DNA of 64,000 nucleotides from the NCBI GenBank assembly GCA_913776825.1, contig CAJYPV010000021.1, forward strand, positions 1-64,000, read 5' to 3'. This document shows positions 9,050 through 19,246 of the stretch, piece by piece (position 1 is the stretch's first letter; the number at the start of each line of letters is the position of its first letter). Position numbers and translations under genes: made by a program. Under the pieces are notes generated by a model that was not told the origin of the DNA, did no database searches, and saw only the letters and a program-made list of their open reading frames with translations. Source of the DNA: Burkholderiaceae bacterium. GTDB taxonomy: Bacteria > Pseudomonadota > Gammaproteobacteria > Burkholderiales > Burkholderiaceae_C.

Positions 9050-10534
9050 TCACATCAGGACGATGTCGTAATGCTCGGTCTGATTGGCCGGCTCGGCGGT
9101 GAGCGAGATCGGCTTGCCGATGAAGTCGGACAGGCCGGCCAGATGCTGGCTCTCCTCGTCCAGCAGCATCTCCACGACGTTCGCCGCGGCGACGACGCGG
9201 AACTCACGCGGATTGAACTGGCGCGACTCGCGCAGGATCTCCCGCATGATTTCGTAGCAGATGCTGCGGGCCGTCTTGACCTGACCGCGGGCCTCGCAGG
9301 TCGGGCACGGCTCGCACAGCATGCGCGACAGCGATTCCCGCGTGCGTTTGCGGGTGAGCTCGACCAGCCCCAGTTGGGTGAAGCCGCCGATCGTCACCTT
9401 GGTGCGGTCGCGGTTGAGCTGCTTGCGGAACTCCTGCAGCACGGCGGTCTTGTGCTCTTCGCGGGTCATGTCGATGAAGTCGACGATGATGATCCCGCCC
9501 AGGTTGCGCAGCCGCAGCTGCCGGGCGATCGCGCCGGCCGCTTCCAGGTTGGTCTTGAAGATGGTGTCGTCGAAATTCCGGGCCCCGACAAAGCCGCCGG
9601 TGTTGACGTCGATGGTCGTCATCGCCTCGGTCTGATCGATGATCAGGTAGCCACCGGATTTCAGATCCACCCGACGCGCCAGCGCGCGGGCGACTTCCGC
9701 ATCGATGTTGTGCAGATCGAAGATCGGCCGCTCACCGCGATAGAGATCCAGCTTGGCCGTCGCGGCCGGCATGTAGGTCTCGCCGAACGCGCGCAGCACC
9801 TCGTACTGCAGCTTGGAATCGATGCGGATCGAGTTGGTGCGCTCGCTGGCCAGGTCGCGCAGCACCCGCTCCACCAGGCTCAGATCCTGGAACAGCAGGC
9901 TGCCGGGCGGCAGGCGCAGGCTTTTCTCGCGGATCGAGCCCCAGGTCTTGCGCAGATAGGCGATGTCGGCGCCCAGCTCGTCGTCGCTGGCTTCTTCCGC
10001 ATTGGTGCGCAGGATGAAGCCGCCGGTGTTGCCGTCGTTCACGCCCACCGCCACCAGACTCTGCATGCGCGAGCGCAGCGCATCGCGTGCTTCCGGCGAG
10101 CCGATCTTCTGCGAAATGCCGATGTGGTTGTCCTGCGGCAGATGCACCAGCAGACGGCCGGCAATCGAGATCTGGGTCGACAGGCGCGCGCCCTTGGTGC
10201 CGATCGGGTCCTTGATCACCTGCACCGTCAAGGCCTGACCCTCGTAGACCTGGCGCTCGATCGGGATCGCATGGGCGCCATCGCCGTGATGGCTGCGCGG
10301 CGAGACCCCGTTCAGATGCAGATCGGCCACATGGAGGAAGGCGGCTCGCTCCAGACCGATGTCGATGAAGGCGGACTGCATGCCCGGCAGCACCCGGGCC
10401 ACGCGGCCCAGATAGACGTTGCCGACCAGGCCGCGTTCGAGCGTGCGCTCGATGTGCAGTTCCTGCACCGCTCCGTTCTCGACCACGGCCACCCGGGTTT
10501 CCTGCGGTGACCAGTTGATCAGGATGTCTTCCAT
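9050..10534 (-). CDS. rng: Ribonuclease G
   Basis: Single-strand-specific endoribonuclease of the RNase E/G family, which matures the 16S rRNA 5' end and degrades some mRNAs. The 494-aa product begins MEDILINWSPQETRVA (ATG at 10534, GGAGC upstream). It has an S1-like RNA-binding segment (about 35-125), the catalytic acid segments TIDVNTGGF and VDFIDM, and the zinc-link cysteines in CEPCPTCEARG. It lacks the long C-terminal scaffold of RNase E. It is the last gene of the minus-strand housekeeping block, downstream of maf. Confidence 0.96.
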   Translation of the reverse strand: MEDILINWSPQETRVAVVENGAVQELHIERTLERGLVGNVYLGRVARVLPGMQSAFIDIGLERAAFLHVADLHLNGVSPRSHHGDGAHAIPIERQVYEGQALTVQVIKDPIGTKGARLSTQISIAGRLLVHLPQDNHIGISQKIGSPEARDALRSRMQSLVAVGVNDGNTGGFILRTNAEEASDDELGADIAYLRKTWGSIREKSLRLPPGSLLFQDLSLVERVLRDLASERTNSIRIDSKLQYEVLRAFGETYMPAATAKLDLYRGERPIFDLHNIDAEVARALARRVDLKSGGYLIIDQTEAMTTIDVNTGGFVGARNFDDTIFKTNLEAAGAIARQLRLRNLGGIIIVDFIDMTREEHKTAVLQEFRKQLNRDRTKVTIGGFTQLGLVELTRKRTRESLSRMLCEPCPTCEARGQVKTARSICYEIMREILRESRQFNPREFRVVAAANVVEMLLDEESQHLAGLSDFIGKPISLTAEPANQTEHYDIVLM

Positions 10535-10605
10535 GTTCTTGTGCTCCAGCGCTCCCGTCAGCCTCGGGGCTGACGGCAACGCTCCAACGTCGCCTGCCAG
10601 GATCA

Positions 10606-11211
10606 TCACACGTCGAAACCCGCCTGCCGCAGCAACTGCGCGGTCTCATGCAAGGGCAGACCCATGATGCCCGAATAACTGCCCGCGATGTGGGCGATCC
10701 AGGCGGCTGCCTGGCTTTGTATGGCATATGCCCCGGCTTTGCCCATCGGCTCACCCGAGTCCACATACGCCTGCAGTCGGGCCGTCGGGACCGAATCGAA
10801 ACGGACCTGCGACACATTCAGCGCGGTCAGCACCTGGCCGTCGGGCAGCCCCAGCGCCAGCGCGGTCAACACCCGATGCTCCCGGCCGCTCAGTCGCTGC
10901 AGCATCGCCAGCGCATGGGCCGCATCGTCGGGCTTGCCGAAGATCTCGCCGTCCAGCGCCACCGTCGTGTCGGAGCACAGCACCGGCGCGGGCGGCAGGC
11001 CGCGGCGCTGCCGCCGAGGACAGGCCGCATCCAGCTTGGCACGGGTCACGCGGCAGACGTAGTCATCGGGCGTCTCACCGGCCCGCACCGCTTCCAGCGC
11101 CTCCGCATCCTCCTCCTCGCCCGGCAACAGCAACTCATGGCGGATGCCGAGCTGCTCCAGCAACTGGCGACGACGGGGACTTTGGGAGGCGAGGTAAATG
11201 AAGCGGTTCAT
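10606..11211 (-). CDS. maf: Maf-family nucleoside triphosphate pyrophosphatase
   Basis: House-cleaning pyrophosphatase, probably acting on dTTP/UTP or modified nucleotides. The start MNRFIYLASQSPRRRQLLEQLG contains the family's SxSPRR phosphate-binding motif. Other conserved parts are CSDTTVALDGEIFGKP, EHRVLTALAL and YAIQSQAAAWIAHIAGSYSGIMGLPL. ATG at 11211 was chosen; the longer upstream frame is not conserved in style. 201 aa, normal for the family. It sits 71 nt upstream of rng and shares its operon. Confidence 0.94.
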   Translation of the reverse strand: MNRFIYLASQSPRRRQLLEQLGIRHELLLPGEEEDAEALEAVRAGETPDDYVCRVTRAKLDAACPRRQRRGLPPAPVLCSDTTVALDGEIFGKPDDAAHALAMLQRLSGREHRVLTALALGLPDGQVLTALNVSQVRFDSVPTARLQAYVDSGEPMGKAGAYAIQSQAAAWIAHIAGSYSGIMGLPLHETAQLLRQAGFDV

Positions 11212-11361
11212 GGCGGTAGCGCAGTAGAAAGAGCCGGTCACCGCAGACCTGCGGCACCGGGCGCGGACATCCTGCCATGGCGCAGGCACGGACGCCGGTA
11301 TGAGCGCCGGTGTGAGCGCCGGTCCAGGCGCCGGAATGGGCCCGTCAGGCGCCAGCTCCGA

Positions 11362-11832
11362 TCACTCCCGGTGATAGGGATGGCCTTCCATCACCGACCA
11401 GGCGCGATAAAGGCCTTCGGCCAGGAGCACCCGCACGAAGGCATGCGGCAGCGTGAGGTCGGACAGCCGCAGCTTTTCATCGGCACGCGACTTGAGGCTG
11501 TCGTCCAGTCCGTCCGGACCGCCGATGAAGATCGCAACATCGCGGCCATCGCCGCGCCAGGCTTCCATGCGCTGGGCGAGCTGCATCGAGGTGACCCGAT
11601 CGCCGCGCTCGTCCAGCACCACCCGCCGCGCGCCCTTGGGGCAGGCGGCGTCCAGGCGCTGGGCTTCGGCGGCCATCAGTTGCTCGGTGCTCTTGCCCAT
11701 GGTGCGGGGCTCGGCCTTGACCGCCTTGAGCTCCAGCCGCATTTCCGGCGGAAAGCGCTTGGCGAAGTCCTCATAGGCCTGATCGGCCCAGGCCGGCATC
11801 TTCTGGCCGACCGCACACAGCACCAGCTTCAC
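11362..11832 (-). CDS. rlmH: 23S rRNA (pseudouridine1915-N3)-methyltransferase RlmH
   Basis: SPOUT-class methyltransferase that methylates pseudouridine 1915 in helix 69 of 23S rRNA on the 70S ribosome, using SAM. The 156-aa product starts [17 protein letters not shown]. It shows the trefoil-knot SAM loop FIGGPDGL and the conserved C-terminus ending GHPYHRE. It lies between rsfS and maf, in the usual proteobacterial order. Confidence 0.97.
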   Translation of the reverse strand: MKLVLCAVGQKMPAWADQAYEDFAKRFPPEMRLELKAVKAEPRTMGKSTEQLMAAEAQRLDAACPKGARRVVLDERGDRVTSMQLAQRMEAWRGDGRDVAIFIGGPDGLDDSLKSRADEKLRLSDLTLPHAFVRVLLAEGLYRAWSVMEGHPYHRE

Positions 11833-11881
11833 AGGGACCGCTTCCGTGCAGGCAACTCAGGCGCCTCAGCCATCTCAAGCA

Positions 11882-12763
11882 TCAAGCCTTGGGCTTGGAC
11901 TTGGTGCCGGTCTGCACCGTCGTCTTGCGCGCCGCCGGACGGGCTGCCGACTTGGTGGCCGGCTTGGCCGCCTTCACCGCGGGCTTGGCGGCGGACTTGC
12001 TGGCCACCTTGGCCGCCGGACGGGCTGCCGACTTGGTGGCCGGCTTGGCCGCAGCGGTCTTGGTCGCGGGCTTGGCGGCCGGCTTCTTGGCGCCCACCTT
12101 GACCGTCTGAGCAACCGGTGCGCGATCGATCACGCGCTTGGCGGCGGCCTTCTTCGCGGCTGGCTTGGCGGCGGTCTTGGTCGCGGTCTTCGCGGCGGTC
12201 TTGCCGGCGGTCTTGCCAGCCGGCTTGGTGGCGGCCTTGGCCGTGTCGGACTTGCTGCCGGTCGTGCGGCTCGGGGCGCGCTTGGCGGCCGGGGCCGACT
12301 CCGCGCCCGCCGCCTTGGCGACGGCCTTCTTGGCGGCGGACTTCTTCGCGGGCTTGGCCGGGGCGTCGTCCTCGTCCTCATCCATCGGCTCGGAGGCCTT
12401 CACCAGACGGGTTTCGCCGCTGCCGGCCTTCATCTTCACCGGCTTGCCGCCCCAGAGTTCTTCCAGGTGGTAGTACTGGCGGATGGCGGGCTGCATCACA
12501 TGCACCACGGCCGCGCCGCAGTCCACGATGATCCATTCGCCGTTGTCTTCGCCTTCGGTGCGCATGACCTGCATGCCGCGCTTCTTGACCGTCTCCCGCA
12601 CGCTGGAAGCCAGCGCCTTGGTCTGGCGGTTGCTCGTGCCCGAGGCGATGATCACGCGCTCGAACAGGGGCGACAGATGCTCGGTGTTGTAGACCTGGAT
12701 GTCCTGGGCCTTCACATCTTCCAGACCATCGACGATGGCACGTTGCAGTTTCTTGATGTCCAT
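11882..12763 (-). CDS. rsfS: Ribosomal silencing factor RsfS with a long Lys/Ala/Pro-rich C-terminal tail
   Basis: RsfS binds uL14 and blocks 30S-50S joining when nutrients are low. Residues 1-110 are a complete RsfS domain (MDIKKLQRAIVDGLEDVKAQ, then SGTSNRQTKALA, EWIIVDCG, and RQYYHLEELWGG). An acidic patch DEDEDD (128-133) follows. The last 160 residues are a low-complexity basic tail of AAKPA/KKAAAK/TKSAARPA repeats, resembling histone H1 or AlgP-type tails. The usual RsfS length is 105-130 aa, so this protein is more than twice that. The start ATG directly abuts the nadD stop. Confidence 0.95.
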   Translation of the reverse strand: MDIKKLQRAIVDGLEDVKAQDIQVYNTEHLSPLFERVIIASGTSNRQTKALASSVRETVKKRGMQVMRTEGEDNGEWIIVDCGAAVVHVMQPAIRQYYHLEELWGGKPVKMKAGSGETRLVKASEPMDEDEDDAPAKPAKKSAAKKAVAKAAGAESAPAAKRAPSRTTGSKSDTAKAATKPAGKTAGKTAAKTATKTAAKPAAKKAAAKRVIDRAPVAQTVKVGAKKPAAKPATKTAAAKPATKSAARPAAKVASKSAAKPAVKAAKPATKSAARPAARKTTVQTGTKSKPKA

Positions 12764-13504
12764 TCAGTGCTCACTGTAGAGACGGTGCCGGGCAATATAA
12801 CCGGTCACCTCTTCGCCCACCACGGGCCTCACGTCCCCGCCCGTGGCCGCCAGTCGGCGGACCTCGGTGGATGACCATTGCAGCGCCGGCATCGCCAGCC
12901 GGTGCAGCCGATGCGGCCGCGCCAGCAGCGCCTGCGGCGCTTGAATCTCGTCCTGCGCGCGGGCGGCCACGGCCAGTCCCATGCGCGCAATCAATTCCTC
13001 CCACCCCCGCCAGCTCGGCAAGCCGGCCAACTGATCCTGACCCAGGATCAGCCACAACTGGTCCTGGGGATGTTCGGCCTGATAGGCCTTCACCGAGTCC
13101 AGCGTGTAGCTGGGCCCGTCGCGCAGCAGTTCCCGATCGTCGGGCACGAAGCGCGGTTCCTCGGCCGTCATCAGCCGCACCATCGCCAGCCGATCCGCGG
13201 CCGGTGCCAGGCGCCGACCCGCCTTCTGCCACGGCTGGCCCGCCACCACCCAGCGCACCTCATCCAGCGCCAGTTGATCGAGCGCCGCCTGCGCCAGCGC
13301 CCGATGGGCCAGATGCACCGGATCGAACGAGCCGCCGAACCAGCCGACCCGCCGCTGCGCGCCACCGACGGCGCCCTCGACACCGCCACCGGGCCGATCG
13401 TCGGGCGATGCGACATCGCCCGGCGCAGCATCGTCCCCCGCTGGCGCCATCGCAGCGGGCGCCGCAGCGCCCGTCTGGTCGTGCGGTTCGGCGTCGATCG
13501 TCAT
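12764..13504 (-). CDS. nadD: Nicotinate-nucleotide adenylyltransferase NadD
   Basis: Adenylates nicotinate mononucleotide to deamido-NAD in NAD biosynthesis. The nucleotidyltransferase HxGH-type site is GGSFDPVHLAH (about 57-67), and the ISSTxxR motif is WSSTEVRR near the C-terminus. ATG at 13504 leaves a roughly 50-residue Ala/Gly/Pro/Asp-rich N-terminal extension before the catalytic fold. A GTG nearer the fold (start VEGAVGGAQRRVGWFGG) cannot be excluded. It is joined directly to rsfS with no intergenic base. Confidence 0.93.
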   Translation of the reverse strand: MTIDAEPHDQTGAAAPAAMAPAGDDAAPGDVASPDDRPGGGVEGAVGGAQRRVGWFGGSFDPVHLAHRALAQAALDQLALDEVRWVVAGQPWQKAGRRLAPAADRLAMVRLMTAEEPRFVPDDRELLRDGPSYTLDSVKAYQAEHPQDQLWLILGQDQLAGLPSWRGWEELIARMGLAVAARAQDEIQAPQALLARPHRLHRLAMPALQWSSTEVRRLAATGGDVRPVVGEEVTGYIARHRLYSEH

Positions 13505-13550
13505 GGACAAACCGCCTGACGCGCCGCCCCGCGGACGGACCTGGATTGGA

Positions 13551-14486
13551 TCAGAACCACAGATGGCTGGCGGTTTCATCCGCCCAATCGCGCGGACGCA
13601 GGAAATCGGTGTAGAGCCGTGCCTCGGGCGTGCCCGCCTCCGGCATCCAGTCGTAGCGCCAGTTCGCGACCGGCGGCATCGACATCAGGATGGACTCGGT
13701 GCGTCCGCCCGACTGCAGCCCGAACAAGGTGCCGCGGTCGAAGACCAGGTTGAACTCGACATACCGACCGCGTCGATAGGCCTGAAACTCGCGCTCCCGC
13801 TCGCCATAAGCCGCCCCTTGGCGACGGGCGACGATCGGCTCATACGCGGGAATGAAGGCGTCACCCACCGATTGGAGCATGCCGAACGACGCGTCGAAGC
13901 CGCCCTCCGCATAGTCGTCGAAGAAAATCCCGCCAATACCACGCGGCTCGTTGCGGTGCTTCAGATGGAAATACTCGTCGCACCAGGCCTTGAAGCGCGG
14001 ATACAGCGCCTCGCCGTGAGGTTCGAGGGCGCTGCGGCAGGTGCGGTGGAAATGCTGGGCATCGCGCTCGAAGCCGTAATAGGGCGTCAGGTCCATGCCG
14101 CCGCCGAACCAGACGACCGGCTCCGCCTCGGCGGGCAGCGCGGCGAACATGCGGACATTCATGTGCACCGTCGGCACGAACGGATTGTGAGGATGCAGCA
14201 CCAGCGACACCCCCATCGCCTCGAACGGCGCACCGGCCAGTTCCGGACGGTGAGCGGTCGCAGACGGGGGCAACACCCGACCCCGCACATGCGAAAAGTT
14301 CACGCCGCCCCGCTCGAACACCGAGCCCTGCTCGATCAGCCGCACCAGGCCGTCGCCTTCCAGCCGTCCGCCGGGCTCGCGCTGCCAGGCATCGGTGAGA
14401 AAGGACTGGCCATCCAGCCGCTCCAGCGTCGTCACGATCCGCTGCTGCAGGCCGAGCAGATAGTCGCGCACCAACTGCGTGTTCAT
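13551..14486 (-). CDS. hemF: Oxygen-dependent coproporphyrinogen-III oxidase
   Basis: Aerobic haem synthesis enzyme, converting coproporphyrinogen III to protoporphyrinogen IX. The 311-aa product carries the family signatures [61 protein letters not shown] and [12 protein letters not shown] at 14486 ([11 protein letters not shown]) was chosen: GAGG lies 8 nt upstream, while the ATG at 14495 is only 3 nt from it. It lies between the acyltransferase gene and nadD in the operon. Confidence 0.97.
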   Translation of the reverse strand: MNTQLVRDYLLGLQQRIVTTLERLDGQSFLTDAWQREPGGRLEGDGLVRLIEQGSVFERGGVNFSHVRGRVLPPSATAHRPELAGAPFEAMGVSLVLHPHNPFVPTVHMNVRMFAALPAEAEPVVWFGGGMDLTPYYGFERDAQHFHRTCRSALEPHGEALYPRFKAWCDEYFHLKHRNEPRGIGGIFFDDYAEGGFDASFGMLQSVGDAFIPAYEPIVARRQGAAYGEREREFQAYRRGRYVEFNLVFDRGTLFGLQSGGRTESILMSMPPVANWRYDWMPEAGTPEARLYTDFLRPRDWADETASHLWF

Positions 14487-14657
14487 CGCATGCACCTCAT
14501 CTTGTTTTTACAGGCTGTGTCTCAGGGCCGGTGGGGTGGCGGGCATCGTCGGACCGACCGGTCCGGCGCATCCACCACGCTGGATTGTCGCCGCGGACGC
14601 GGCGGGCCTGAATTCGATGAGCGTCGGGCCGACGATCGGCGGGCTCTGGGTCGTTGC

Positions 14658-15359
14658 TCAGCGCCGCAGCCGGATCGCGCCGGCCTGGTCCTGGTACTTG
14701 CCCTGGCGGCCCTTCAGCACCTCGGCGAAGAGCGCGAAGTCCAGATCGACATCGCCGCTGACCTCGACGAAATCGCTGAACATCACCGTCTTGGTCGGAT
14801 AGTCGAAGCTGGCCAGCGCCACCGGAACGCCGGACTGCACCGCCACTTGATAAGCGCCGGACTTCCAGCTGTCCACATAGCCGCGTGTGCCTTCGGGGGC
14901 GACGACCAGCCAGTACCACTCGTCGCGGGCGCGCGCCTGGCGGATCTGTTCCACCGTCTGCCCGACCATCCCGGTGGCGGCGCGCCGATTCACCGCCACG
15001 CCGCCGATGCCGCGCATCCAGTGGCCGACGATGGGCAGCGTGAACAGGCTGTCCTTGGCCCAGAAACGCAGTTGCATTCCCAGGCTCCATTTGGTGAAGA
15101 CGCCGATCGGGAAATCCCAATTCGAGGTGTGCGGATAGACCATCACCACGCCCTGTCGACCCGGCAGCCCGTGGAAATCGATCTTCCACCCGCACAGGCG
15201 CATCAACCAACGCGCCAGGGCGCTGCCGCCGGTCAGCGCGATCAGCGGCGCAGTCCAGCGGCGCGGGCCGCGGGCGCCGAACACCGGCGCCTCGGCGGGC
15301 CCGGTGGCCGGCGAGGTCGGGCGACCGGTGTCGCCCGTGGGGACGTGGCCAGACGTCAA
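14658..15359 (-). CDS. PlsC-like acyltransferase (lysophospholipid/glycerophosphate family)
   Basis: Membrane-associated acyltransferase of the LPLAT family, probably acting on lysophospholipid or a related acceptor. It has the catalytic H-x4-D motif in YPHTSNWDFPIG and the substrate-binding EGTR motif in VVAPEGTRGYV. The start is uncertain. A TTG at 15359 overlaps the purD stop (TTGA) and allows translational coupling; an in-frame GTG (VFGARGPRRW) further in is the alternative. A longer frame running into purD is unlikely. The exact substrate cannot be told from sequence. Confidence 0.85.
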   Translation of the reverse strand: MTSGHVPTGDTGRPTSPATGPAEAPVFGARGPRRWTAPLIALTGGSALARWLMRLCGWKIDFHGLPGRQGVVMVYPHTSNWDFPIGVFTKWSLGMQLRFWAKDSLFTLPIVGHWMRGIGGVAVNRRAATGMVGQTVEQIRQARARDEWYWLVVAPEGTRGYVDSWKSGAYQVAVQSGVPVALASFDYPTKTVMFSDFVEVSGDVDLDFALFAEVLKGRQGKYQDQAGAIRLRR

Positions 15360-16639
15360 CGCTTCACCGCCCGATGGCCGATGTCCTGGCGGTACTGCTT
15401 GCCGTCGAACTGGATCGAGGTCAGCGCCCCGTAAGCCCGCTGCTGGGCATGGCGCACCGCCTCGCCCAGCGCGGTCACGCACAGCACCCGACCGCCGCTG
15501 GTGACCAGTTGGCCGTCCGGTTGCAGGGTCGTGCCGGCGTGGAAGACCATCGCGTCTTCGGCATCCTCGGGCAGGCCGGTGATCGCATCACCCTTGCGCG
15601 GCGACAGCGGATAGCCGCTCGCCGCCATCACTACGCCGAGCGCGGCGCGGCGATCCCATTGCAGCTCGGCCTGGTCGAGCGTGCCATCGGTGGCATGCAT
15701 CAGCACCTCGAACAGGTCACTCTTGAGCCGCATCATGATGGGCTGGGTTTCGGGGTCGCCCATGCGGGTGTTGAACTCGACGGTGCGCGGCTGACCTTGC
15801 GCGTCGATCATCAGACCGGCGTAGAGGAAACCGGTGAAGGGCGAGCCATCGCGCGCCATGCCCTGGATGGTCGGCATGATGATTTCATGCATCGCCTTGG
15901 CATGCACATTGGGCGTGACGACCGGCGCGGGCGAGTACGCGCCCATGCCGCCGGTGTTGGGGCCCTGATCGCCGTCCTGCAGGCGCTTGTGATCCTGGCT
16001 GGTGGCCAGCGGCAGGACATTCTTGCCATCGCACAGCACGATGAAGCTGGCTTCCTCGCCTTCGAGGAATTGCTCGATGACGACGCGGGCGCCGCCTTCG
16101 TTGTGCACCACGCCCAGCTTGTTGTCGGCCAGGATCCAGTCGATCGCCTCGTGCGCTTCGGCCAGCGTCATCGCGACTACCACGCCCTTGCCGGCCGCCA
16201 GGCCGTCGGCCTTGATGACGATGGGAGCGCCTTGCGCGTCGACATAGGCATGCGCCTGGGTCGCGTCGGTGAAGGTCTCGTAGGCGGCCGTCGGAATGTG
16301 ATGGCGCTTCATGAAGGCCTTGGCGAAGGCCTTGGACGACTCCAGCTGCGCCGCCGCCTTGGTCGGACCGAAGATGCGCAGCCCGCGAGCGCGGAATTCA
16401 TCCACCACGCCAGCGGCCAGATAAGCCTCGGGGCCGACCACCGTCAGCGCGATCTTTTGTTCCTGCGCGAAGTCGGCCAGCGCCTTCACGTCGGTGATCG
16501 GAACATTCTTGAGCTTGGCATCGCGGGCCGTGCCGCCGTTGCCAGGCGCCACAAACACCTGGCTGACGCGCTCCCCTTGCGCCAACCGCCAGGCCAGCGC
16601 GTGTTCGCGCCCGCCGTTGCCCAGAACCAGGACCTTCAT
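15356..16639 (-). CDS. purD: Phosphoribosylamine--glycine ligase
   Basis: ATP-grasp ligase that makes glycinamide ribonucleotide in step 2 of purine biosynthesis. The 427-aa product begins MKVLVLGNGGREHALAW. It has the typical IKADGLAAGKGVVVA loop, the signature RMGDPETQPIMMRL and the ATP-grasp metal site FNTRMGDPE. It follows yebC by 143 nt and overlaps the acyltransferase start by 4 nt if the TTG start is right. Confidence 0.98.
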   Translation of the reverse strand: MKVLVLGNGGREHALAWRLAQGERVSQVFVAPGNGGTARDAKLKNVPITDVKALADFAQEQKIALTVVGPEAYLAAGVVDEFRARGLRIFGPTKAAAQLESSKAFAKAFMKRHHIPTAAYETFTDATQAHAYVDAQGAPIVIKADGLAAGKGVVVAMTLAEAHEAIDWILADNKLGVVHNEGGARVVIEQFLEGEEASFIVLCDGKNVLPLATSQDHKRLQDGDQGPNTGGMGAYSPAPVVTPNVHAKAMHEIIMPTIQGMARDGSPFTGFLYAGLMIDAQGQPRTVEFNTRMGDPETQPIMMRLKSDLFEVLMHATDGTLDQAELQWDRRAALGVVMAASGYPLSPRKGDAITGLPEDAEDAMVFHAGTTLQPDGQLVTSGGRVLCVTALGEAVRHAQQRAYGALTSIQFDGKQYRQDIGHRAVKR

Positions 16640-16782
16640 TGTGTTTCCTTCGTCCTCACGACCATCCTGTGGCCGCTCGTCCTCGGCGTTCCTTGCGGAA
16701 CGCCCATCATGGGTCGCGCATGACGCCAGCCGCCGGGGGATGACCCGCCGGACCGCTCGCCGCCGCGCGCGCTCAGGCCCGC

Positions 16783-17508
16783 TTACTGATCCAGGCTGGC
16801 GTTGTGAAAGACCTCCTGGACATCGTCCAGGTCCTCGATCACATCCAGCAGCTTCTGCATCCGGGCCGCATCATCGCCGGCCAGATCGATCGTGTTCTCG
16901 GCGCGCATGGTGACTTCGGCAATTTCCGCCTTCAGGCCGGCAGCTTCGAGCGCGTTTTTGACGGTCTCGAAGTCGCCGGGCGCGGTCAGCACCTCGATGG
17001 CGCCATCGTCATCGGTCACGACGTCCTCGGCGCCGGCTTCCAGGGCGACTTCCATCACCTTGTCTTCCGACGTGCCGGGCGCGAACACCAGCTGGCCGCA
17101 ATGCTTGAACTGGAAGGCCACCGAGCCTTCGGTGCCCAGGTTGCCGCCGTACTTGGAGAACGCGTGCCGGACTTCCGCCACGGTGCGGACGCGGTTGTCG
17201 GTCATGCAGTCCACGATGATGGCCGCGCCGCCGATGCCGTAGCCCTCGTAGCGGATTTCCTCGTAGGTCACGCCGTCCAGGTTGCCGGTGGCCTTGTCGA
17301 CATTGCGCTTGATGTTGTCGGCCGGCATGTTGGCCGCCTTGGCCTTTTCAATGGCCAGGCGCAGGCGCGGATTCATGTTGATGTCGCCGCCGCCAGCGCG
17401 GGCCGACACGATGATTTCACGCGTCAGACGGGTCCAGATCTTGCCGCACTTCTCGTCCTGACGGCCCTTGCGATGCTGGATGTTGGCCCATTTGGAATGC
17501 CCTGCCAT
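16783..17508 (-). CDS. yebC: YebC/PmpR family protein (TACO1-like)
   Basis: Conserved DUF28 protein, annotated as a transcriptional regulator and more recently linked to relief of ribosome stalling. The 241-aa product has the hallmark start [20 protein letters not shown] and sequences [16 protein letters not shown], [29 protein letters not shown] and [14 protein letters not shown]. It is first in the minus-strand block. It is divergent from the HerA-like gene across about 100 bp, which carries a stem-loop at 17531-17552. Confidence 0.96.
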   Translation of the reverse strand: MAGHSKWANIQHRKGRQDEKCGKIWTRLTREIIVSARAGGGDINMNPRLRLAIEKAKAANMPADNIKRNVDKATGNLDGVTYEEIRYEGYGIGGAAIIVDCMTDNRVRTVAEVRHAFSKYGGNLGTEGSVAFQFKHCGQLVFAPGTSEDKVMEVALEAGAEDVVTDDDGAIEVLTAPGDFETVKNALEAAGLKAEIAEVTMRAENTIDLAGDDAARMQKLLDVIEDLDDVQEVFHNASLDQ

Positions 17509-17530
17509 GTCCTGGTTCTCCTATGACGAC

Positions 17531-17552
17531 GGCCCGGGAAAAACTCCGGGCC
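17531..17552. promoter_or_regulatory. Stem-loop in the yebC / HerA-like divergent region
   Basis: Perfect 7-bp inverted repeat GGCCCGG/CCGGGCC with an 8-nt loop, 23 nt upstream of the yebC start. It would lie in the yebC leader RNA and could affect translation or serve as a protein-binding palindrome. The function is not known. Confidence 0.35.
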
Positions 17553-17611
17553 GGCGTTGTTGATGCTTCGTTAGACTGCGATTTTAGCTTTTTGCCTCTG
17601 GAGACTTCCGC

Positions 17612-19246
17612 ATGGCCGACCCCATTTTGCTGGCCCGCCACGGCGACACCGAATGCCAGCTGTTGCCGGCCCTGGCCAACCGGCACGGCCTGATCACCGG
17701 CGCCACCGGCACCGGCAAGACCATCAGTCTCCAGAAACTCGCCGAATCCTTCAGCCAGCTGGGCGTTCCGGTCTTCATGGCGGATGTCAAAGGCGACCTG
17801 ACCGGCATCTCCCAGCCCGGCCATGCCTCCACCAAGCTGCTGGCGGTGCTCAAGGAACGCGGTCTGGACGCGCCGGCGCCGCTGGCCTGCCCCACCACGC
17901 TGTGGGACGTCTTCGGCGAGCAGGGCCATCCGGTGCGCGCCACCGTGTCGGACATGGGCCCGCTGCTGCTGTCGCGCATGCTGGCGCTCAACGAGACCCA
18001 GTCCGGCGTGCTGCAGATGGTCTTCAAGATCGCCGATGACCACGGTCTGGCGCTGCTGGATCTGAAAGACCTGCGGGCGATGCTCCAGCATGTCGGCGAG
18101 CACGCCAGCGAATTCACCACCCAATATGGGAATGTCTCGGCCGCCAGCGTCGGCGCGATCCAGCGCGGGCTGTTGCAGATCGAAGCCCAGGGCGGCGACC
18201 GGTTCTTCGGTGAGCCGATGCTCAACATCCAGGATTTCATGCAGACGGTCGACGGCCGCGGCGTGATCAACATCCTGGCGGCCGACAAGCTCATGGCCGC
18301 GCCCCGGCTCTACGCCACCTTCCTGCTGTGGCTGCTGTCCGAGCTGTTCGAAACCCTGCCCGAGGTCGGTGACCTGGACCAGCCCAAGCTGGTCTTCTTT
18401 TTCGACGAGGCCCATCTGCTGTTCAAGGATGCCCCGGCCGCGCTGGTCGAACGCATTGAACTGGTGGTTCGGCTGGTGCGCTCCAAGGGCGTCGGCGTGT
18501 ATTTCGTGACCCAGAACCCGCTGGACATCCCGGACACGGTGCTCGGCCAGCTCGGCAACCGGGTCCAGCATGCGCTGCGGGCCTTCACGCCGCGTGACCA
18601 GAAGGCCGTCAAATCCGCCGCCGACACGATGCGGCCCAAGCCGGGACTGGACATCGCCATGGCCATCACCGAACTGGGCGTCGGCGAGGCGCTGATCAGC
18701 CTGCTGGACGACAAGGGGCGCCCCTGCGTCACCGAGCGGGTGTTCGTGTTGCCGCCCGGCAGCCAGATCGGCCCGATCACGCCGGAGCAGCGGCGTGCGC
18801 TGATGGCGGACTCGCTGGTCGCGGGCGTTTATGACGAGCCGGTGGATCGGGACTCCGCGTATGAGCGTCTGACCGGCCGCGCCGCCGCAACACCGGCCGC
18901 CGCCGAAGCCCGCGACGGCGCGCGACCGGCCGATCGCGCTGGCGCCCGCCCCGGTACCGCCGGCTCGATGGCGGATGAGGCCGACGACGCCTTCCGGCAG
19001 AGCAAGCCGCTGCCCGGTCGCGAGGCGCCCGCGCCTCAGGACACCAGCGGCGGCATGTTGGACGGCCTCAAGGACATGCTGTTCGGCAGCACCGGCCCGC
19101 GCGGCGGCCGGCGCGAGGGCCTGGCGGAGACGGCGGCCAAGTCGGCGCTGCGGTCGATCGGCTCGTCGGTCGGCCGGGAAATCGTGCGCGGGGTGCTGGG
19201 CAGCCTGCTGGGCGGCGGCGGCAGCTCGCGCTCACGTCGTCGCTGA
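17612..19246 (+). CDS. HerA-like helicase/ATPase, DUF853 (YjgR) family
   Basis: FtsK/HerA-superfamily ATPase, 544 aa. Walker A is GATGTGKT (30-37). Walker B is [12 protein letters not shown], with the acidic catalytic residue and the following A-H typical of the family. The sensor-like [11 protein letters not shown] and the conserved start [21 protein letters not shown] identify it as the DUF853/YjgR group. The last 110 residues are an Ala/Arg/Gly-rich linker and a conserved tail ([22 protein letters not shown], then [16 protein letters not shown]) also seen in YjgR proteins. It acts in the cytoplasm. DNA translocation is assumed from the family; the in vivo role is not established. Confidence 0.9.
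   Translation: MADPILLARHGDTECQLLPALANRHGLITGATGTGKTISLQKLAESFSQLGVPVFMADVKGDLTGISQPGHASTKLLAVLKERGLDAPAPLACPTTLWDVFGEQGHPVRATVSDMGPLLLSRMLALNETQSGVLQMVFKIADDHGLALLDLKDLRAMLQHVGEHASEFTTQYGNVSAASVGAIQRGLLQIEAQGGDRFFGEPMLNIQDFMQTVDGRGVINILAADKLMAAPRLYATFLLWLLSELFETLPEVGDLDQPKLVFFFDEAHLLFKDAPAALVERIELVVRLVRSKGVGVYFVTQNPLDIPDTVLGQLGNRVQHALRAFTPRDQKAVKSAADTMRPKPGLDIAMAITELGVGEALISLLDDKGRPCVTERVFVLPPGSQIGPITPEQRRALMADSLVAGVYDEPVDRDSAYERLTGRAAATPAAAEARDGARPADRAGARPGTAGSMADEADDAFRQSKPLPGREAPAPQDTSGGMLDGLKDMLFGSTGPRGGRREGLAETAAKSALRSIGSSVGREIVRGVLGSLLGGGGSSRSRRR

Noticed and set aside
17417..18571. 384-aa minus-strand frame
   Set aside because: Antisense to the HerA-like ATPase, which carries intact Walker motifs.
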